Shown here: positions 22,548 to 33,940 of the stretch, in pieces | Numbering within the stretch: the first letter of the stretch is position 1 | Layout of the letters: every line of letters starts with the position of its first letter | From: Cryoendolithus antarcticus | Taxonomy: Eukaryota; Ascomycota; Dothideomycetes; Cladosporiales; Cladosporiaceae | DNA length: 59,930 nucleotides | Assembly: GCA_002077065.1 (NCBI GenBank) | Contig: NAJO01000092.1 | Span: 1 to 59,930, forward strand | Direction of reading: 5' to 3' | Made by a program: the position numbers and the translations under genes | Notes under the pieces: model-generated | Databases searched by the model: none | What the model saw: the letters and a program-made list of their open reading frames with translations, nothing else | Told to the model about the DNA's origin: nothing

Positions 22548-23926
22548 ATGGACAACGGCCCAGCGTCACCGGGCTACAGGCCGGAAGCGCGTCAGCGCGG
22601 ATTTTCCTTTCGTAGCGACAAGAGCGGTGGATCTACCAAGGAGGTCTTGCGTGATTCGCCAGAGGAGAAGCGTCGCAGAGATAGTATCTGGAAGTTGCAG
22701 AGCAAGGCCAATCCTAACGCTGCTATCACGGAAGCTCAACCGGGAGGTCAGTCCGTTTGATCTGTTTGAGAAAGTTATTGCTTCTTTGCGCGTACTGCAT
22801 TACTGTGTGGTCACCTGATCATTATCTTTCATTATGAACGTCGCTGCTACCGCGCCTGTGGTACTCGATGCATCGGTTTTGGCTGACCCTGTCGTGATAG
22901 ACGCTCAGCTGCTTGAGCAGGCTACGATAGAGTCGCTGCGCAATGTGCAGCACAAGGATGCCAATGGCAATGTCATTAGTAAGTTATCACTGAAGGAGAC
23001 TTCAGCAAGCTCGAGCTAACCTCTCCGCAGCCGATCCAGATCTGTCAAATCCAACACGGCCACGGATGGAGCGGCCGCTCGATACCATCAGATCATTCGA
23101 GAAAGCTATCGACAGCGGGTATAAGAGACGGTCGTCGATGATGAGAGGAGGTGCGCATATCCCAGAATGTATTGCTCATAGCGACCAGCACTGACAATCT
23201 GCAGAGTCATACGAGCAACAAAACCAGCACCAAAGCCGGAGGAGCAGCTATATTGGTGAGTCGCAGCATCACAACTCTCGCGCCACCAGTTCATATGCCA
23301 ACACAATGTCAGACCACAGCAATGGACCATCTCCTGCCCGCTACGGCAGCCGCACCCCTAGCGGCGGTGGCTACTACGGCAATGGCACGACCCGCCCAGA
23401 CTCCTATGCCGAGGGCCCTGGATCACAACGCCAACGCTACGGCAATCGCGTAGTATCCGACACAACTGGCATGCGCGGCAATGGCGGCAATGGCGTTTAC
23501 CCACAACACGGCTACCACCAGTCGCATGACACGGTCGGAACGAACGGAAGCGACAGCACAGGACCTTGGGCCAACAGCACAGATCCAAGCAGCGAGAATA
23601 GCTCTCTCGATCGCCTGCACATGGCTCCTGGCGGCAAGCAGCCCCAGCACCAGCAAAGCCAGGACTTTTACGGAGGTGGGAACAACGGATATGGAGGACC
23701 GCAGATTAACGGTGTGCCAAGAGCTATTCCGGAAGACGGAGCGTACTCTGGATACGGTGGGCCAGTTCAGCAGCAGCAGCCGAGACGGCCGATCCCGCTG
23801 GGCAACTCGGGCGACACACTTACTCAGACGCTGAGTCATGCTGGTGGAAAGCTGCCGAGCGCTAGCAAGCCTGAGCCGGAGAAGAAGAAAGGGTGGTTGA
23901 CGAGGAAATTCAGCAAGAAGGGATAG
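22548..23926 (+). CDS. DUF2406 family protein
   Basis: Four exons: 22548-22746, 22901-22978, 23031-23150, 23205-23926, with introns of 154, 52 and 54 bp, all in phase 1; 372 residues. The family core is spread over the first exons: SPEEKRRRDSIWKLQSKANP, NAAITEAQPG, LLEQATIESLRNVQHKDANG, then DPDLSNPTRPRMERPLDTIR with SFEKAIDSGYKRR. This last block is the recognisable DUF2406 signature. The long last exon encodes a Gly/Ser/Asn/Gln-rich disordered tail and ends in a basic patch (KKKGWLTRKFSKKG) that could bind acidic membrane lipids. The small exons make it invisible to single-frame ORF calling. Fungal family of unknown biochemical function. Confidence 0.85.
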
Positions 23927-24310
23927 ATTGTGTGCAGGTGGTCGGCATGGAACAGGCAAAGTGGAGGCCTGTACTCAATCTGCTGAATTTGGCTAAACTT
24001 CTGCCACGAGTCTTACGTCTTCACGACTGGCGTAGGATCTTGTAGAAGGGCCGGTAAACTTTGAATTTGTGGTGTTCACGGGAGTCTAGGGGGCAATCGG
24101 TCTTACAGGACCGGCATGTTGTCTGTCTCTAAAGTAATTTTTTAGGCTGCAGGCACTGCGTCGAGCATGGCTGCGTGCTCCACTAAACCAAAGAGACACC
24201 GGACTTCTCTTTGAATACAACGAGCAGGGGAAAAGCACAAGCTGTGAGGAACGTAGAGGCAGTGCAGCCATTGTCTAGCTGAAGTAAATTCAAACGATCG
24301 TACCAACGGA
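23927..24310. other. Convergent intergenic region
   Basis: About 385 bp between the stop codons of the DUF2406 gene and VMA21. No feature was recognised beyond the shared 3' flanks. Confidence 0.35.
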
Positions 24311-24721
24311 CTACCTATCCTTCTTTCTCTCCTCCTCAGCCTCCTCGCGTTCACTCTTATCATCATTAAACGCCACGACCACATACCCAATCAACACCAC
24401 ATTCGCCATGATCGCCGCCAGTGCGCCTGCGTACGTCGAATTGCCTGTCGTGATCGTCAGTAGTCATTCCGTTGCCTCGTTCAGTAGTCCCTCTCCTTCG
24501 AGGTAGGGAAAGGGTAAGGATCAATGACCTTTGAATATCGTTTTCACGGAGAGGAAGTAGGAGCCTATGGGCAGCGTGATCATGGCGAAGGTGAAGGCCA
24601 GCAGCTTGAAGATTACAGAGGCGGGGACTGCGGGCGTGATGTTTGATTTGGGGTTTGGGGGTGGAGAGGCGAGGTGGGATGGGGTTTTTTCCGAGGAGGG
24701 GAGGGTGCGTTGGGTGGCCAT
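24311..24721 (-). CDS. VMA21: V-ATPase assembly factor Vma21
   Basis: Two exons on the minus strand, 24529-24721 and 24311-24444, with an 84-bp intron; 108 residues. The first transmembrane helix lies in [20 protein letters not shown]; the intron splits FKG|NSTYAG, a hallmark of Vma21; the second helix is [24 protein letters not shown] (the visible run is [20 protein letters not shown]). The acidic C-terminal tail ends in KKDR, a dilysine ER-retrieval signal. Vma21 escorts the V0 sector of the vacuolar ATPase from the ER to the Golgi. Length and topology are as in the family. The splice site makes the second half easy to miss in ORF-only annotation. Confidence 0.95.
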
Positions 24722-25244
24722 GTTTGATCTGCTGAAGGAGATGGCGAAGGAGGGACTGGGTCGAAGTAGTCGAGTCTTTGTATGTTGGTCGGGAGTGCCT
24801 CTTGTAGTTGGTCGATGTTAGGGTAGGCTGCTCATATGCGTGGCGTTTCTCTGATGGAGGGCTGTGTGAAATGCACACATTCCATCCAACAGATCTCAGC
24901 GTGGTCGTGTGGGCATTTTGACTACTCTTCTGTAGACTCCGCATCCGCAGCGCGTCAAAGCGTGAAGGAAGCGCGACATGCTGTGACTTCGCAACTACTC
25001 TGAACATTGCATACTCTCTTTGCTGCGTCGTTTGTGATTGACTGCAGGGCGATAAGGGTTCAAGGCTGCTCTGCGCCTTCTTGTTGTACTCAAGGGGCAT
25101 CCCGGGGGCTTTCTCTGGCGACATACTTCAGGTCATTGCCGTGGTGGCACTGCACTTCACGACTTGTTCACATTTCTAGTCGCATACAACTACCCACAGC
25201 CCCGGGGCCTTTAGCAACCACCCAGCCCTCTCACTTCTCTCACC
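24722..25244. other. Divergent promoter region, VMA21 / FUN30
   Basis: About 520 bp between two divergent start codons. No other gene or repeat was seen. Confidence 0.4.
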
Positions 25245-28200
25245 ATGGCTGACAGCGACCCAATATCAGAGGCGACACCCACAAAGAGGCGGAAGTTGAA
25301 CTCGCAAGGGAGGGAGTGGAATGAGGAGGACGACAGCGGCGATGATCTCTTCGAGGAAGAGGCAACCATTGCCACGATACCAGTGCCGCGCCAGCTGGGA
25401 TATTCAAAGACTCGGATGCACAGCGAGCTGGGGAATCTGCGCCAGAGTTCGCCATTGAATCCTCACGTCACGCAACCAACGCAGACGCTCAAGCCGACTT
25501 ACATTGATACTGCACCTATGTATACGGCGCCTTCGCAATTTGGCGGCACGCAGCTGACGCAGTTGTTTGCCCCACTTGCAGCACAGGAGGTGCAGGTCGG
25601 TCGGTCGTCACCTCCTGCTCCAGAAGCGCGACTTCCGACCATGCAAGCGCCACCAGCACCGATGACACGTGCGCCGTTCTCAAAACCGAAAAGCTTCATA
25701 GGGAGCCTCATGGCGCCTCCTGGAACAGCATTCCGCAGACCACAGGGCATACCACTTCCCACTTCGGCAGCGCAGCCCATTGCGCTCGAGGATAGCGATG
25801 AGGATCCTAAGCATTATAGCTCTGATGAGGGAACGCAAGGCTTGACATCGAGTATCCGGCCAACGAACTTCACCAAGGGCGGGAGAGGCCTGAACTCTAG
25901 TCCGAACCGTACCATTAGGGAGCCAGTGATTGCAGAGTCACCCTCTGGTCCTGCTCCGTTCGCGGCCATGACGCAGAGATTTGCGTACAATGGAGGTTCT
26001 GGTTCAACGGACATGGCGAGCGCATATGGCAGTACATCACGCGCACCGAGGGCGCCAATGGTCCCCCAAGTGAGGCAGACCGGTCCAGCGCGTGCTCTCC
26101 AAGGACAGAGCATGGCGCGCACGTACAACACTCTTGACGACATCCAAGACTACCCCATGCGAAAGAAAGTGGAGCGAATGATGGTGATATTGCCTCAAGA
26201 GCCGGTGGACAGATGCATGGACGCTCTTGTTAAGCGCATGGGTAATGAGTCAGATGCTATGGAGTGGCTTACTGAGACCGCGATCGATCATGATGAGCTG
26301 GCACCGACTCCTGTCAAGAGCAATGGCGTCCGTGGCGTAGCGCAGACGAGCAGCAGTCAATATTCCTCACAGCCGGTGCGGCCGATGAAGACTGTACGGC
26401 AGGACGTCAAGGCTCCGACGAAGACCATCGCCGAGAAGTATAACCAGGTGTCGCGGAAGCAGTCAAAGCCGAATCTGGAGGATGACGACGACAGCGATGA
26501 TGCCCCAAGACCGAAGGGACGCTTGATCAATCGTGCAAAGACTTCGCGGCCGGTCTCGTCAAGTCCGCCACCGCCAAAGCAGAAGATGCCCCAGCCATTG
26601 CAGCGTCAAGCAAGGGCGAAAGCAACAATCACAATTGACTCGGACTCGGAAGGGGATGCTGCAGCCGTGTCTGAAGAGGACCCGATCACTCAGATCCTGG
26701 CACCCACTTCGCACCAAGTCAAGCTGCTAGCCTTCTTCAACGACAAATCAGTGCGTGAGATTGCAGATCTGTGTGCACAGCCGGAGAGTGATATTCAAGC
26801 CATCGTCGACAAGCGGCCCTTCGGCAGTCTCGATGAGATCCGTATTATCACCAATGCACCGGGATTGACAAAATCTGGCAAGAAGTCGCGGACGAAGCCA
26901 ACCGGCGACAAGATCGTGGATGCATGTAGTGAGATGATGACGGGCTATGATGCAGTGGATGATCTCGTTGCAGAGTGCGAGGCTATCGGGAAGCCAATCA
27001 AGGATGCGTTGAAAGGCTGGGGTGCTCGAGTTGGCGAGGATGGAGAGCTGCAGTTGATGAATTTGGACGAGGCGCACGACTCTGGTATTGGCACGCCTAC
27101 GAGTTCCGCTGGCTCGCCTGCACCAAATGGGACCTCGTCTGCGAAGGAGACTACTGCATCGAAGGTGAAGGGACGCTTCATTGGACAGCCGGAGAAGATG
27201 AGCACCGAGTTCCCCCTGAAGGATTATCAGCTGGTTGGCCTGAATTGGCTTAATCTGCTCTGGTCCAAGAAGCTGGCTTGCATTTTGGCTGATGACATGG
27301 GCTTGGGCAAGACTTGTCAGGTCATTGCCTTTCTTGCTCATCTGCAAAGCCAGAATGTCGACGGTACCCATCTGGTGATTGTGCCTGGTTCTACTCTGGA
27401 GAACTGGTTACGAGAATTCGCACGCTTCGCCCCCGAACTTGTGGTCAGGACCTACTACGGCAGCCAGGTAGAAAGGCCAGAGCTTCAGTTGGCATTGGAA
27501 GACGAGCGCTCAGAGATCGATGTCATCGTGACCACCTATGACATGGCAGTCAAACCGGACGACAACAAATTCCTGCGTGGTCTTCAGCCTGCTGTCTGTG
27601 TGTACGATGAAGCACACGCACTGCGCAATACTCAGTCAGATCGGTATAATCAGCTCATGAAGATCAAAGCGGACTTCAAGGTATTGCTGACTGGCACACC
27701 ACTGCAAAACAACCTGCGGGAGCTGATAGCTGTGCTTGGCTTCATCATGCCTGATCTCTTCGCCCAAAAGAAGGATGACTTGGACTATATCTTCCATCAC
27801 AAGGCCACCACCAAAGATGACGACCATGCTGCGCTGCTGTCAAGAGAGCGCATCGCAAAAGCACGCTCGATGATGACGCCCTTCATCTTACGGCGCAAGA
27901 AGAAGGACGTCCTCTGGCTGCCAGCAAAGCACAGTCGAGTCGAGCATTGCGATATGACAGCATCGCAAGCGAAAGCCTACACTGCTGAGCTTGAGGCTGC
28001 GCAGAAAGTCTTCAGCGAGAAAGGGACGAAGAAGATCTCGACTAAGACAAGCTCCAATGTCCTCATGAGTCTTCGCAAGACTGCTATCCATCCACTTCTA
28101 TCGCGCCGGCTCTTCGATGACAAGAAGCTGCTCAAGATCCAAGCAGCGTTGCTCAAGAGCGAAGAGTTCGGGCAGAACCGACCCGATCAAGTATGGAACT

Positions 28201-28916
28201 ACCTCACAGGCGACAAAGGCCCCCAAAGCATCAAGGGAGGTGACTACGGGCTACACTGCTTCTGTGCGGATGCAGGACGACCTTTTCTCCACAAGTTCGC
28301 GTTGAAGAAGCAAGAGTGGATGGACTCTGGCAAAGTCAAGAAGTTCCGCGAGCTCGTCGAGGCGTACGTCAAGAACGGCGACCGCGCGCTCGTCTTCAGC
28401 CAGTTCACGACACTGATGGACATTCTCGAGGCTGTCCTCCAGACTCTAGGCATCAAGTACATGCGCCTCGACGGCTCCACGAACATGAGTCTGCGTCAGG
28501 ACATGCTGGACAAGTTTCACGCGGAAGAAGATATCTCGATCTTCATGCTCAGCACCAAAGCAGGCGGCGCGGGCATCAACCTCGCTTGCGCGAACAAAGT
28601 CATCATCTTCGACTCTGGCTTTAACCCGCAGGATGACGTGCAGGCTGAGAATCGTGCCCATCGCGTGGGGCAGACTAGAGATGTCGAGGTTGTAAGGCTT
28701 GTTACGAGGGGCACGATTGAGGAGGCTATCTGGCAGCTTGGGGAGAGTAAGTTGGCGTTGGATAGTATGGTTAGTAGTGAGGGGGTTGCTGATGCGGAGG
28801 CGGAGAAAAAGGGGGAGAAGGAGGTGGAGAGGATAGTGAGGGAGGGGTTGATGAGTGGGGATCTGAAGGAGGACTTCAAGAAGGGACTCGAGGGGGCTGG
28901 GTTGAGCGTTGGGTGA
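25245..28916 (+). CDS. FUN30: SNF2-family chromatin remodeler Fun30/Fft (SMARCAD1 homologue)
   Basis: Single exon of 1,223 residues. The N-terminal 600 residues are largely disordered, with a CUE-like ubiquitin-binding segment near residue 305 (YPMRKKVERMMVILPQ, MDALVKRMGNESDAMEWLTE). The SNF2 ATPase begins near residue 655 (LKDYQLVGLNWLNLLWSKK) with Walker A DDMGLGKT, the DEAH box VYDEAHALRN, TGTPLQNNLRELIAVLGFIM, and helicase C motifs VFSQFTTLMDILE, STKAGGAGINLACANKVI and ENRAHRVGQTRDVEV. The DEAH box and short inter-lobe spacing fit the Fun30/SMARCAD1 subfamily. Nuclear ATP-dependent nucleosome remodeler used in heterochromatin inheritance and DNA end resection. The lack of introns is usual for this gene in fungi. 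Confidence 0.96.
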   Translation: MADSDPISEATPTKRRKLNSQGREWNEEDDSGDDLFEEEATIATIPVPRQLGYSKTRMHSELGNLRQSSPLNPHVTQPTQTLKPTYIDTAPMYTAPSQFGGTQLTQLFAPLAAQEVQVGRSSPPAPEARLPTMQAPPAPMTRAPFSKPKSFIGSLMAPPGTAFRRPQGIPLPTSAAQPIALEDSDEDPKHYSSDEGTQGLTSSIRPTNFTKGGRGLNSSPNRTIREPVIAESPSGPAPFAAMTQRFAYNGGSGSTDMASAYGSTSRAPRAPMVPQVRQTGPARALQGQSMARTYNTLDDIQDYPMRKKVERMMVILPQEPVDRCMDALVKRMGNESDAMEWLTETAIDHDELAPTPVKSNGVRGVAQTSSSQYSSQPVRPMKTVRQDVKAPTKTIAEKYNQVSRKQSKPNLEDDDDSDDAPRPKGRLINRAKTSRPVSSSPPPPKQKMPQPLQRQARAKATITIDSDSEGDAAAVSEEDPITQILAPTSHQVKLLAFFNDKSVREIADLCAQPESDIQAIVDKRPFGSLDEIRIITNAPGLTKSGKKSRTKPTGDKIVDACSEMMTGYDAVDDLVAECEAIGKPIKDALKGWGARVGEDGELQLMNLDEAHDSGIGTPTSSAGSPAPNGTSSAKETTASKVKGRFIGQPEKMSTEFPLKDYQLVGLNWLNLLWSKKLACILADDMGLGKTCQVIAFLAHLQSQNVDGTHLVIVPGSTLENWLREFARFAPELVVRTYYGSQVERPELQLALEDERSEIDVIVTTYDMAVKPDDNKFLRGLQPAVCVYDEAHALRNTQSDRYNQLMKIKADFKVLLTGTPLQNNLRELIAVLGFIMPDLFAQKKDDLDYIFHHKATTKDDDHAALLSRERIAKARSMMTPFILRRKKKDVLWLPAKHSRVEHCDMTASQAKAYTAELEAAQKVFSEKGTKKISTKTSSNVLMSLRKTAIHPLLSRRLFDDKKLLKIQAALLKSEEFGQNRPDQVWNYLTGDKGPQSIKGGDYGLHCFCADAGRPFLHKFALKKQEWMDSGKVKKFRELVEAYVKNGDRALVFSQFTTLMDILEAVLQTLGIKYMRLDGSTNMSLRQDMLDKFHAEEDISIFMLSTKAGGAGINLACANKVIIFDSGFNPQDDVQAENRAHRVGQTRDVEVVRLVTRGTIEEAIWQLGESKLALDSMVSSEGVADAEAEKKGEKEVERIVREGLMSGDLKEDFKKGLEGAGLSVG

Positions 28917-29408
28917 AGAGCACTGTGCGCACTCGATCTCAGGCACTTCCGCAACGTCTACGGAATCACGGCGAGGAAAGCAGCGGAGGCATCAAGGCAC
29001 GAAGAAAGCGACCAGGCAAAGTTTGCGCATGTGCTCGGAGCCTCTGTTGGATCTCACGGGGCGGAGACTTTAGACTTGTGACAACATGGCTGTACGATAG
29101 CACTGCGAGATAGACCTCTTGATCATCGTACCACCTTGATCTAACATGCACAGCCTTCACTTTATATCACGTTCCGACTTTCACATGCCATCTGGTGTAC
29201 ATGTGTGATATCAGGGGCTCTGCTGTACCCCCGCACGTCACGCATGTGGAGATTCGCTTAGCGCGCGGCCAGCTGCCAAAAGCTGCAACGTGTCGACACG
29301 CACAAGCATTGGAAACTCATATTGCCGAACTTGTCCTCTTGACATCCAACACCTACCCACTACCACACCAACATACTTGTGCCTGTTGAACTCAGATACT
29401 TGTTCATC
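28917..29408. other. Intergenic region upstream of calnexin
   Basis: About 490 bp. No gene recognised. It includes the promoter of the calnexin gene, where an ER-stress element might be expected, but I could not identify one with confidence. Confidence 0.35.
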
Positions 29409-31285
29409 ATGCGTGTTGCCTCCCTCCTCACGCTCGGCTGCGCTGCAGTCCTGTCGCGGGCAGATGTTCTCGAGGATATTGAGGACACTGCAACCGAGGC
29501 GACCAGCTCGGTGGCATCGGTTGTTGAGTCCGTGACTTCGTCGATGGTGTCGAAGCCGACGTTCACTGTAAGTGGCACTGCTCTGTTGCGATCACCGAGC
29601 GAGCTTCGCTGACAAGAAATGCGTAGCCCACCACCCTCAAAGCTCCCTTCCTCGAGCAGTTCACAGACGACTGGGAGTCGAGATGGCAAGTCTCCTCCGC
29701 CAAGAAGGAGGGCACCGAAGAGGAGTGGACCTACAACGGCAAATGGTCCGTCGAGGAGCCCACTGTCCTTCGCGGCATCGAGGGCGACAAGGGTCTGGTC
29801 CTCAAGGACAAGGCTGCCCACCACGCCATCTCCGCCAAGTTTCCCAAAGCTATCTCCAACAAGAAGGACACTCTCGTGGTGCAGTATGAAGTCAAGCTTC
29901 AAGCTGGCCTCGAGTGCGGTGGCGCTTACCTTAAGCTCCTCCAGGACAACAAGGCTCTTCACGCGGAGGAGTTCTCCAACGCCTCGCCTTACATTATCAT
30001 GTTCGGGCCTGATAAGTGTGGATCTACCAACAAGGTCCACTTCATTTTCCGCCACAAGAACCCCAAGACTGGCGAGTACGAGGAGAAGCACCTCAAGAAC
30101 ACCCCCATGGCCCGCATCACCAAGCAGACGTCCCTCTACACTCTCATCGTCAAGCCAGACCAGACATACGAGATCCGCGTTGATGGTGAGACTGCTCGCG
30201 CTGGCTCGCTTCTTGAGGACTTTGAGCCTGCCGTCAACCCAGACAAGGAGATCGATGACCCCAAGGACACCAAGCCCGAGGACTGGGTAGAGGAGGCCAA
30301 GATCGCCGACCCCAAGGAGAAGAAGCCTTCCGACTGGGACGAGGATGCGCCATACGAGATCGTCGACGAGGAGGCGGAGAAGCCCGCCGATTGGCTGGAG
30401 AACGAGCCAACCACCATTCCCGACCCAGAGGCTGAGAAGCCCGAGGACTGGGATGACGAGGAGGATGGCGACTGGGAGCCACCTACCATCCGCAACCCGA
30501 AGTGTGATGATGCGTCTGGCTGTGGACCTTGGGAGAAGCCGATGAAGCCCAACCCAGAGTACAAGGGCAAGTGGACTGCGGCTTTGATCGACAACCCGCT
30601 CTACAAGGGTATCTGGGCACCGAAGAAGATTGCCAATCCGGCTTACTACGAGGACAAGGCGCCGGCTGACTTTGAGCCTATGGGAGCTGTAAGTGATTGT
30701 TGTGATGCATTGACTCAACATGGGGCTTACAAGACTTGACAGATCGGATTTGAAATCTGGACCATGCAGAACGATATTCTTTTCGACAACATCTACATCG
30801 GCCACTCCATCTCCGACGCCGAGTCCTTCGGCAACAGCACTTTCACCCCCAAGAAAGATACCGAGAAGGCTGTTGAAGAGTCCGAGGCACCCAAGCCAGA
30901 TGAGAAAGACGACTCGCCCATCAAGTCTCCCTCCGACCTCTCCTTCACCGCCGATCCAGTCACCTTCGTCACCGAGAAAGTGAAGCTCTTCATCGAGATT
31001 GCCAAGCGCGATCCGATCCAGGCTATCACTTTCGTTCCTGAAGTCTCGGCTCCTCTCGGAATTGGTCTACTTACCCTGCTCCTCGTGCTGCTTGGCGGCG
31101 TCGGTGGTGGGGCGGCGGCTGTCAGCGCCAAGGCGCCTTCCAAGGAGGAGCTGCAGCAGAAGGCCAAGGTTGCGCAGGCCAAGGCTGCGGCGACTAAGGA
31201 GCAGGTTGTTGAGGCTGTGAGCAGCGGGACGCAGAGGGTGCAGGAGGAGGTTGATAAGAGGACCACCAGGAGTAGTGCGGAGTAG
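29409..31285 (+). CDS. CNE1: Calnexin (ER lectin chaperone)
   Basis: Three exons: 29409-29567, 29627-30688, 30743-31285, with introns of 59 and 54 bp; 587 residues. A signal peptide is seen ([20 protein letters not shown]). The lectin domain includes [20 protein letters not shown] and [20 protein letters not shown]. The P-domain repeats of both types are present between about residues 265 and 400: type 1 ([36 protein letters not shown]) and type 2 ([36 protein letters not shown]). The second intron splits [20 protein letters not shown]. One transmembrane helix ([18 protein letters not shown]) precedes a cytosolic Lys/Ala/Gln-rich tail. Binds monoglucosylated N-glycans on folding glycoproteins. 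Type I membrane topology. Confidence 0.97.
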
Positions 31286-31852
31286 ACTGCTACGGAGAAG
31301 TTGATGGTGGAGACTAGGAACAATGGAGGGATGCAGGGACGTGGAAGCTGATACAAGTATTACATATCCCAGCGGGGAGAGAGCGCCTTATGGCGGCAGG
31401 CGATTTGAGTGTACGAGAGCTGGAAGTGATGATGTCCGAAAGTTGATATTTGACGGAATCAGTCTGAATTATACCCTTTCCGTTTCTCTCCTCATCGTTG
31501 CGTCGCGTCCTGGAGGTATCGTGCAGTGCTCACATTGTGTGCAAGGTATGGGCAGAGGGAGGCAGTCTGGCTGACTAGGTGGACGTGTGTTGTCACGACT
31601 CGTAGCACGACTTTAGCGTACTGGGTTTGCATTCGATCTCTACTTACATCTTGGTTGCGATGTGGTGCTGTGGACCTAGTCAGCTCTGTCATTCATTGAG
31701 GACAGCGAGACCGAAGCATCCTGGCTATGCTACACAAGGAAGCCGCCGTACATCGCATGATAGCGCTGGACGTGACCGGATGAGAGTGACCAGTATCCAA
31801 CAAATTACAAGAAACTATACAATTTCACCCCGTTCTCCCTCAGCAAGCCAGA
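31286..31852. other. Convergent intergenic region, calnexin / fumarate reductase
   Basis: About 570 bp between convergent stop codons. No gene, repeat or RNA was recognised. Confidence 0.35.
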
Positions 31853-33940
31853 CTAATACTCCAACCTCACCTCCTGCCCCTTGACCTTTCCAATCACAAT
31901 CCCCGCCGCGTACTTCGGAATAACCTCATCGTCATGCAGCATCTCAAACTCCTCGCTCGCGTCCCGGCCCATGTGTGAGAACAGCGCCTGCGGACCACCG
32001 GGGTGCTCGTCAACCCAGTCTGTGACGTTCATCACTACACCTTTGACCGCGATCCAGAGGTCCTCTTTGGTGTTGTGCTTGGCTACTTCCTCGAGCGTGT
32101 ACTCGTCATCTGGGACTTTGAAGTCTGCGAGCGAGTTGGGGGCGGAGACTTGGCCAGGGTCGGTGGAGGAGTTGTCCATTACTGGCGCGGCGGAGGTTTG
32201 AGATTGGTTGGCGAGGGTTTGCTCGGTCGAGGTGCCTGATGAGGAGCCAGCGCTGGCGCCAACACCGTTCGCCCACTCGACGGAGATCTTGCCCGGTGTG
32301 GAAGGATCAATGTGCAGGCTGATTTGCCCGAGACGTTGTACGGCTTGTGTTGTGCCTTGGGTGAGGACCTTTTGGAAGAGGTACTTGCTCGCGCTGTCGC
32401 CTGCCACACGACCGTAGACAACGCAGCCGAGCAGTGACGAGCCACCGAGTCTGTTCGCGCCGTGAACACCACCAGCCAGCTCACCGCAGACGAAGAGGCC
32501 GTCGAACGGCTTGCCGTCGCTGTTCAAGCATTGCGCTTCCGCGTTGATCTCGATACCACCCATGGTGAAGTGAAGCACGGGCTCCATCAGTGCAACGTGA
32601 AACGTGTCATTGACATTGAAGGGGCCGTTGTGGTAGTATTTCTTCCCGAATGGGTCCTGTGCCGTGCCATCGGCGTAGCTGTTGTAGTCCGAAAATGTCT
32701 TTGCCAGCTCGGACTCGGAGCAGCCAATGTCCTTGATCAGCTCTGCGCCGGTCATTTTCTTCATGAGGCCGCGACCGGAGTAATGGCGGGTGTGGAAGTC
32801 AAGGACGTTAGAGGCCTTGCTGTTCAGTACAAGGCGGATTGGCCACTGGTTTGCAGCCTTCTGCTCCCAGAGCTTGTTGGAGACGTAGTCACGATGTTCG
32901 AGCTCATCAGTGAATCGCTGTCCCAGTGAGTTGAGCAACAGGCCACCCTCGCCACGGAGCGCCTCGGCTGCCAGGAACTTCGTCTTTGCGGTCGGGTCTT
33001 TGGGGTCCACGAGACCAGTTGGGTGAACTTGGACGGACTCCATGTCAATTCCGTTCGCGCCGATCTTGAGCAACATCTTGTGTCCGTCACCAGTGGCATG
33101 TGCGCCGTTGGTAGTCGACAGATCAAATGTGTCCGGCCTCCACTTCTTCAGCAGCGAGTCCTCTGTGAAATCTGCCGCGTAGCCACCAGTAGCGAGAATC
33201 ACGGGTCCGTCGACCACGGTCTCCTTCCCGTTGAAGTCGTAGGTCACACCAGTGACGCTGTTTCCGTCCTTGTTGACCTTATTGACCTTGGCCTTCTTGA
33301 TGAGCTTCACGCGCTGGGGCTCCTTCTCGGCGAGCTCCTCGAATCGCTGCATGAGAGCGTATGTGATAGCCATGCCGGGGAACTTTGCATCGTGTCCACG
33401 GTGGGTGCGTGGGTATGAGTGGCCACTGCGGATGGATCGTAAGTATCTATGCCCACTCATGCTGAGATCTCAAGATCACTCACCCGAGTCGCGAGACGAG
33501 CGTAAGATCGAGGTTGAACACTTCCTGCAACCACTCGACAGCCGCAGCAGACTTGTACGTCAACACCTTGATCAAATCCGGCCGCGCCTTCTCGCGAGCA
33601 GACTTGAGTGTGTCATCGTAGAATTGCTTCACGCTGTCGGCGATCTTGGCGTCGACCTGTGTCTGTGTGAGAGCACCGTTGATACCCGAGGTGGCTTTGG
33701 TGGAGTTTCCGCCCATGAAGTCTGCATTGTATTGTTAGACATTTTCGTATCGACCAAGGCGTGACTATCGCAAAGACGCACTGTTCTTGTCGAGGAGGAC
33801 GACATTGCCGCCTGCGAGGTAGATGGTGTGGGCAGCACTCAGGCCGGAGACTTGGAACAGTGGGGTCAGCAATGGTCTCGATGTCTCGTGGACGTCATGT
33901 ACTCACGGCCAGCGCCGACAACAATGACAGATGGAGGCAT
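31853..33940 (-). CDS. OSM1: Soluble fumarate reductase (Osm1/Frd type) with C-terminal cytochrome b5 domain
   Basis: Four exons on the minus strand: 33907-33940, 33782-33850, 33484-33721, 31853-33425, with introns of 56, 60 and 58 bp; 637 residues. The FAD-binding motif starts at residue 5 (VIVVGAGLSGLSAAH) and is split by the first intron. Family landmarks follow: NSTKATSGINGA, GHSYPRTHRGHDAKFPGM, GPVILATGGYAADF, TTNGAHATGDGHKM, VQVHPTGLVDPKDPTAKTKF and the late LFVCGELAGGVHGANRLGGS. After a Ser/Thr-rich linker comes a cytochrome b5 domain (YTLEEVAKHNTKEDLWIAVK, DEHPGGPQALF) with the haem HPGG motif. Reduces fumarate to succinate to reoxidise flavin or NADH. No targeting peptide precedes the FAD motif, so a cytosolic form is likely. 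Confidence 0.95.

Noticed and set aside
30241..30480. Tandem repeat in coding DNA
   Set aside because: These are the normal P-domain repeats of calnexin, not a separate repeat element.
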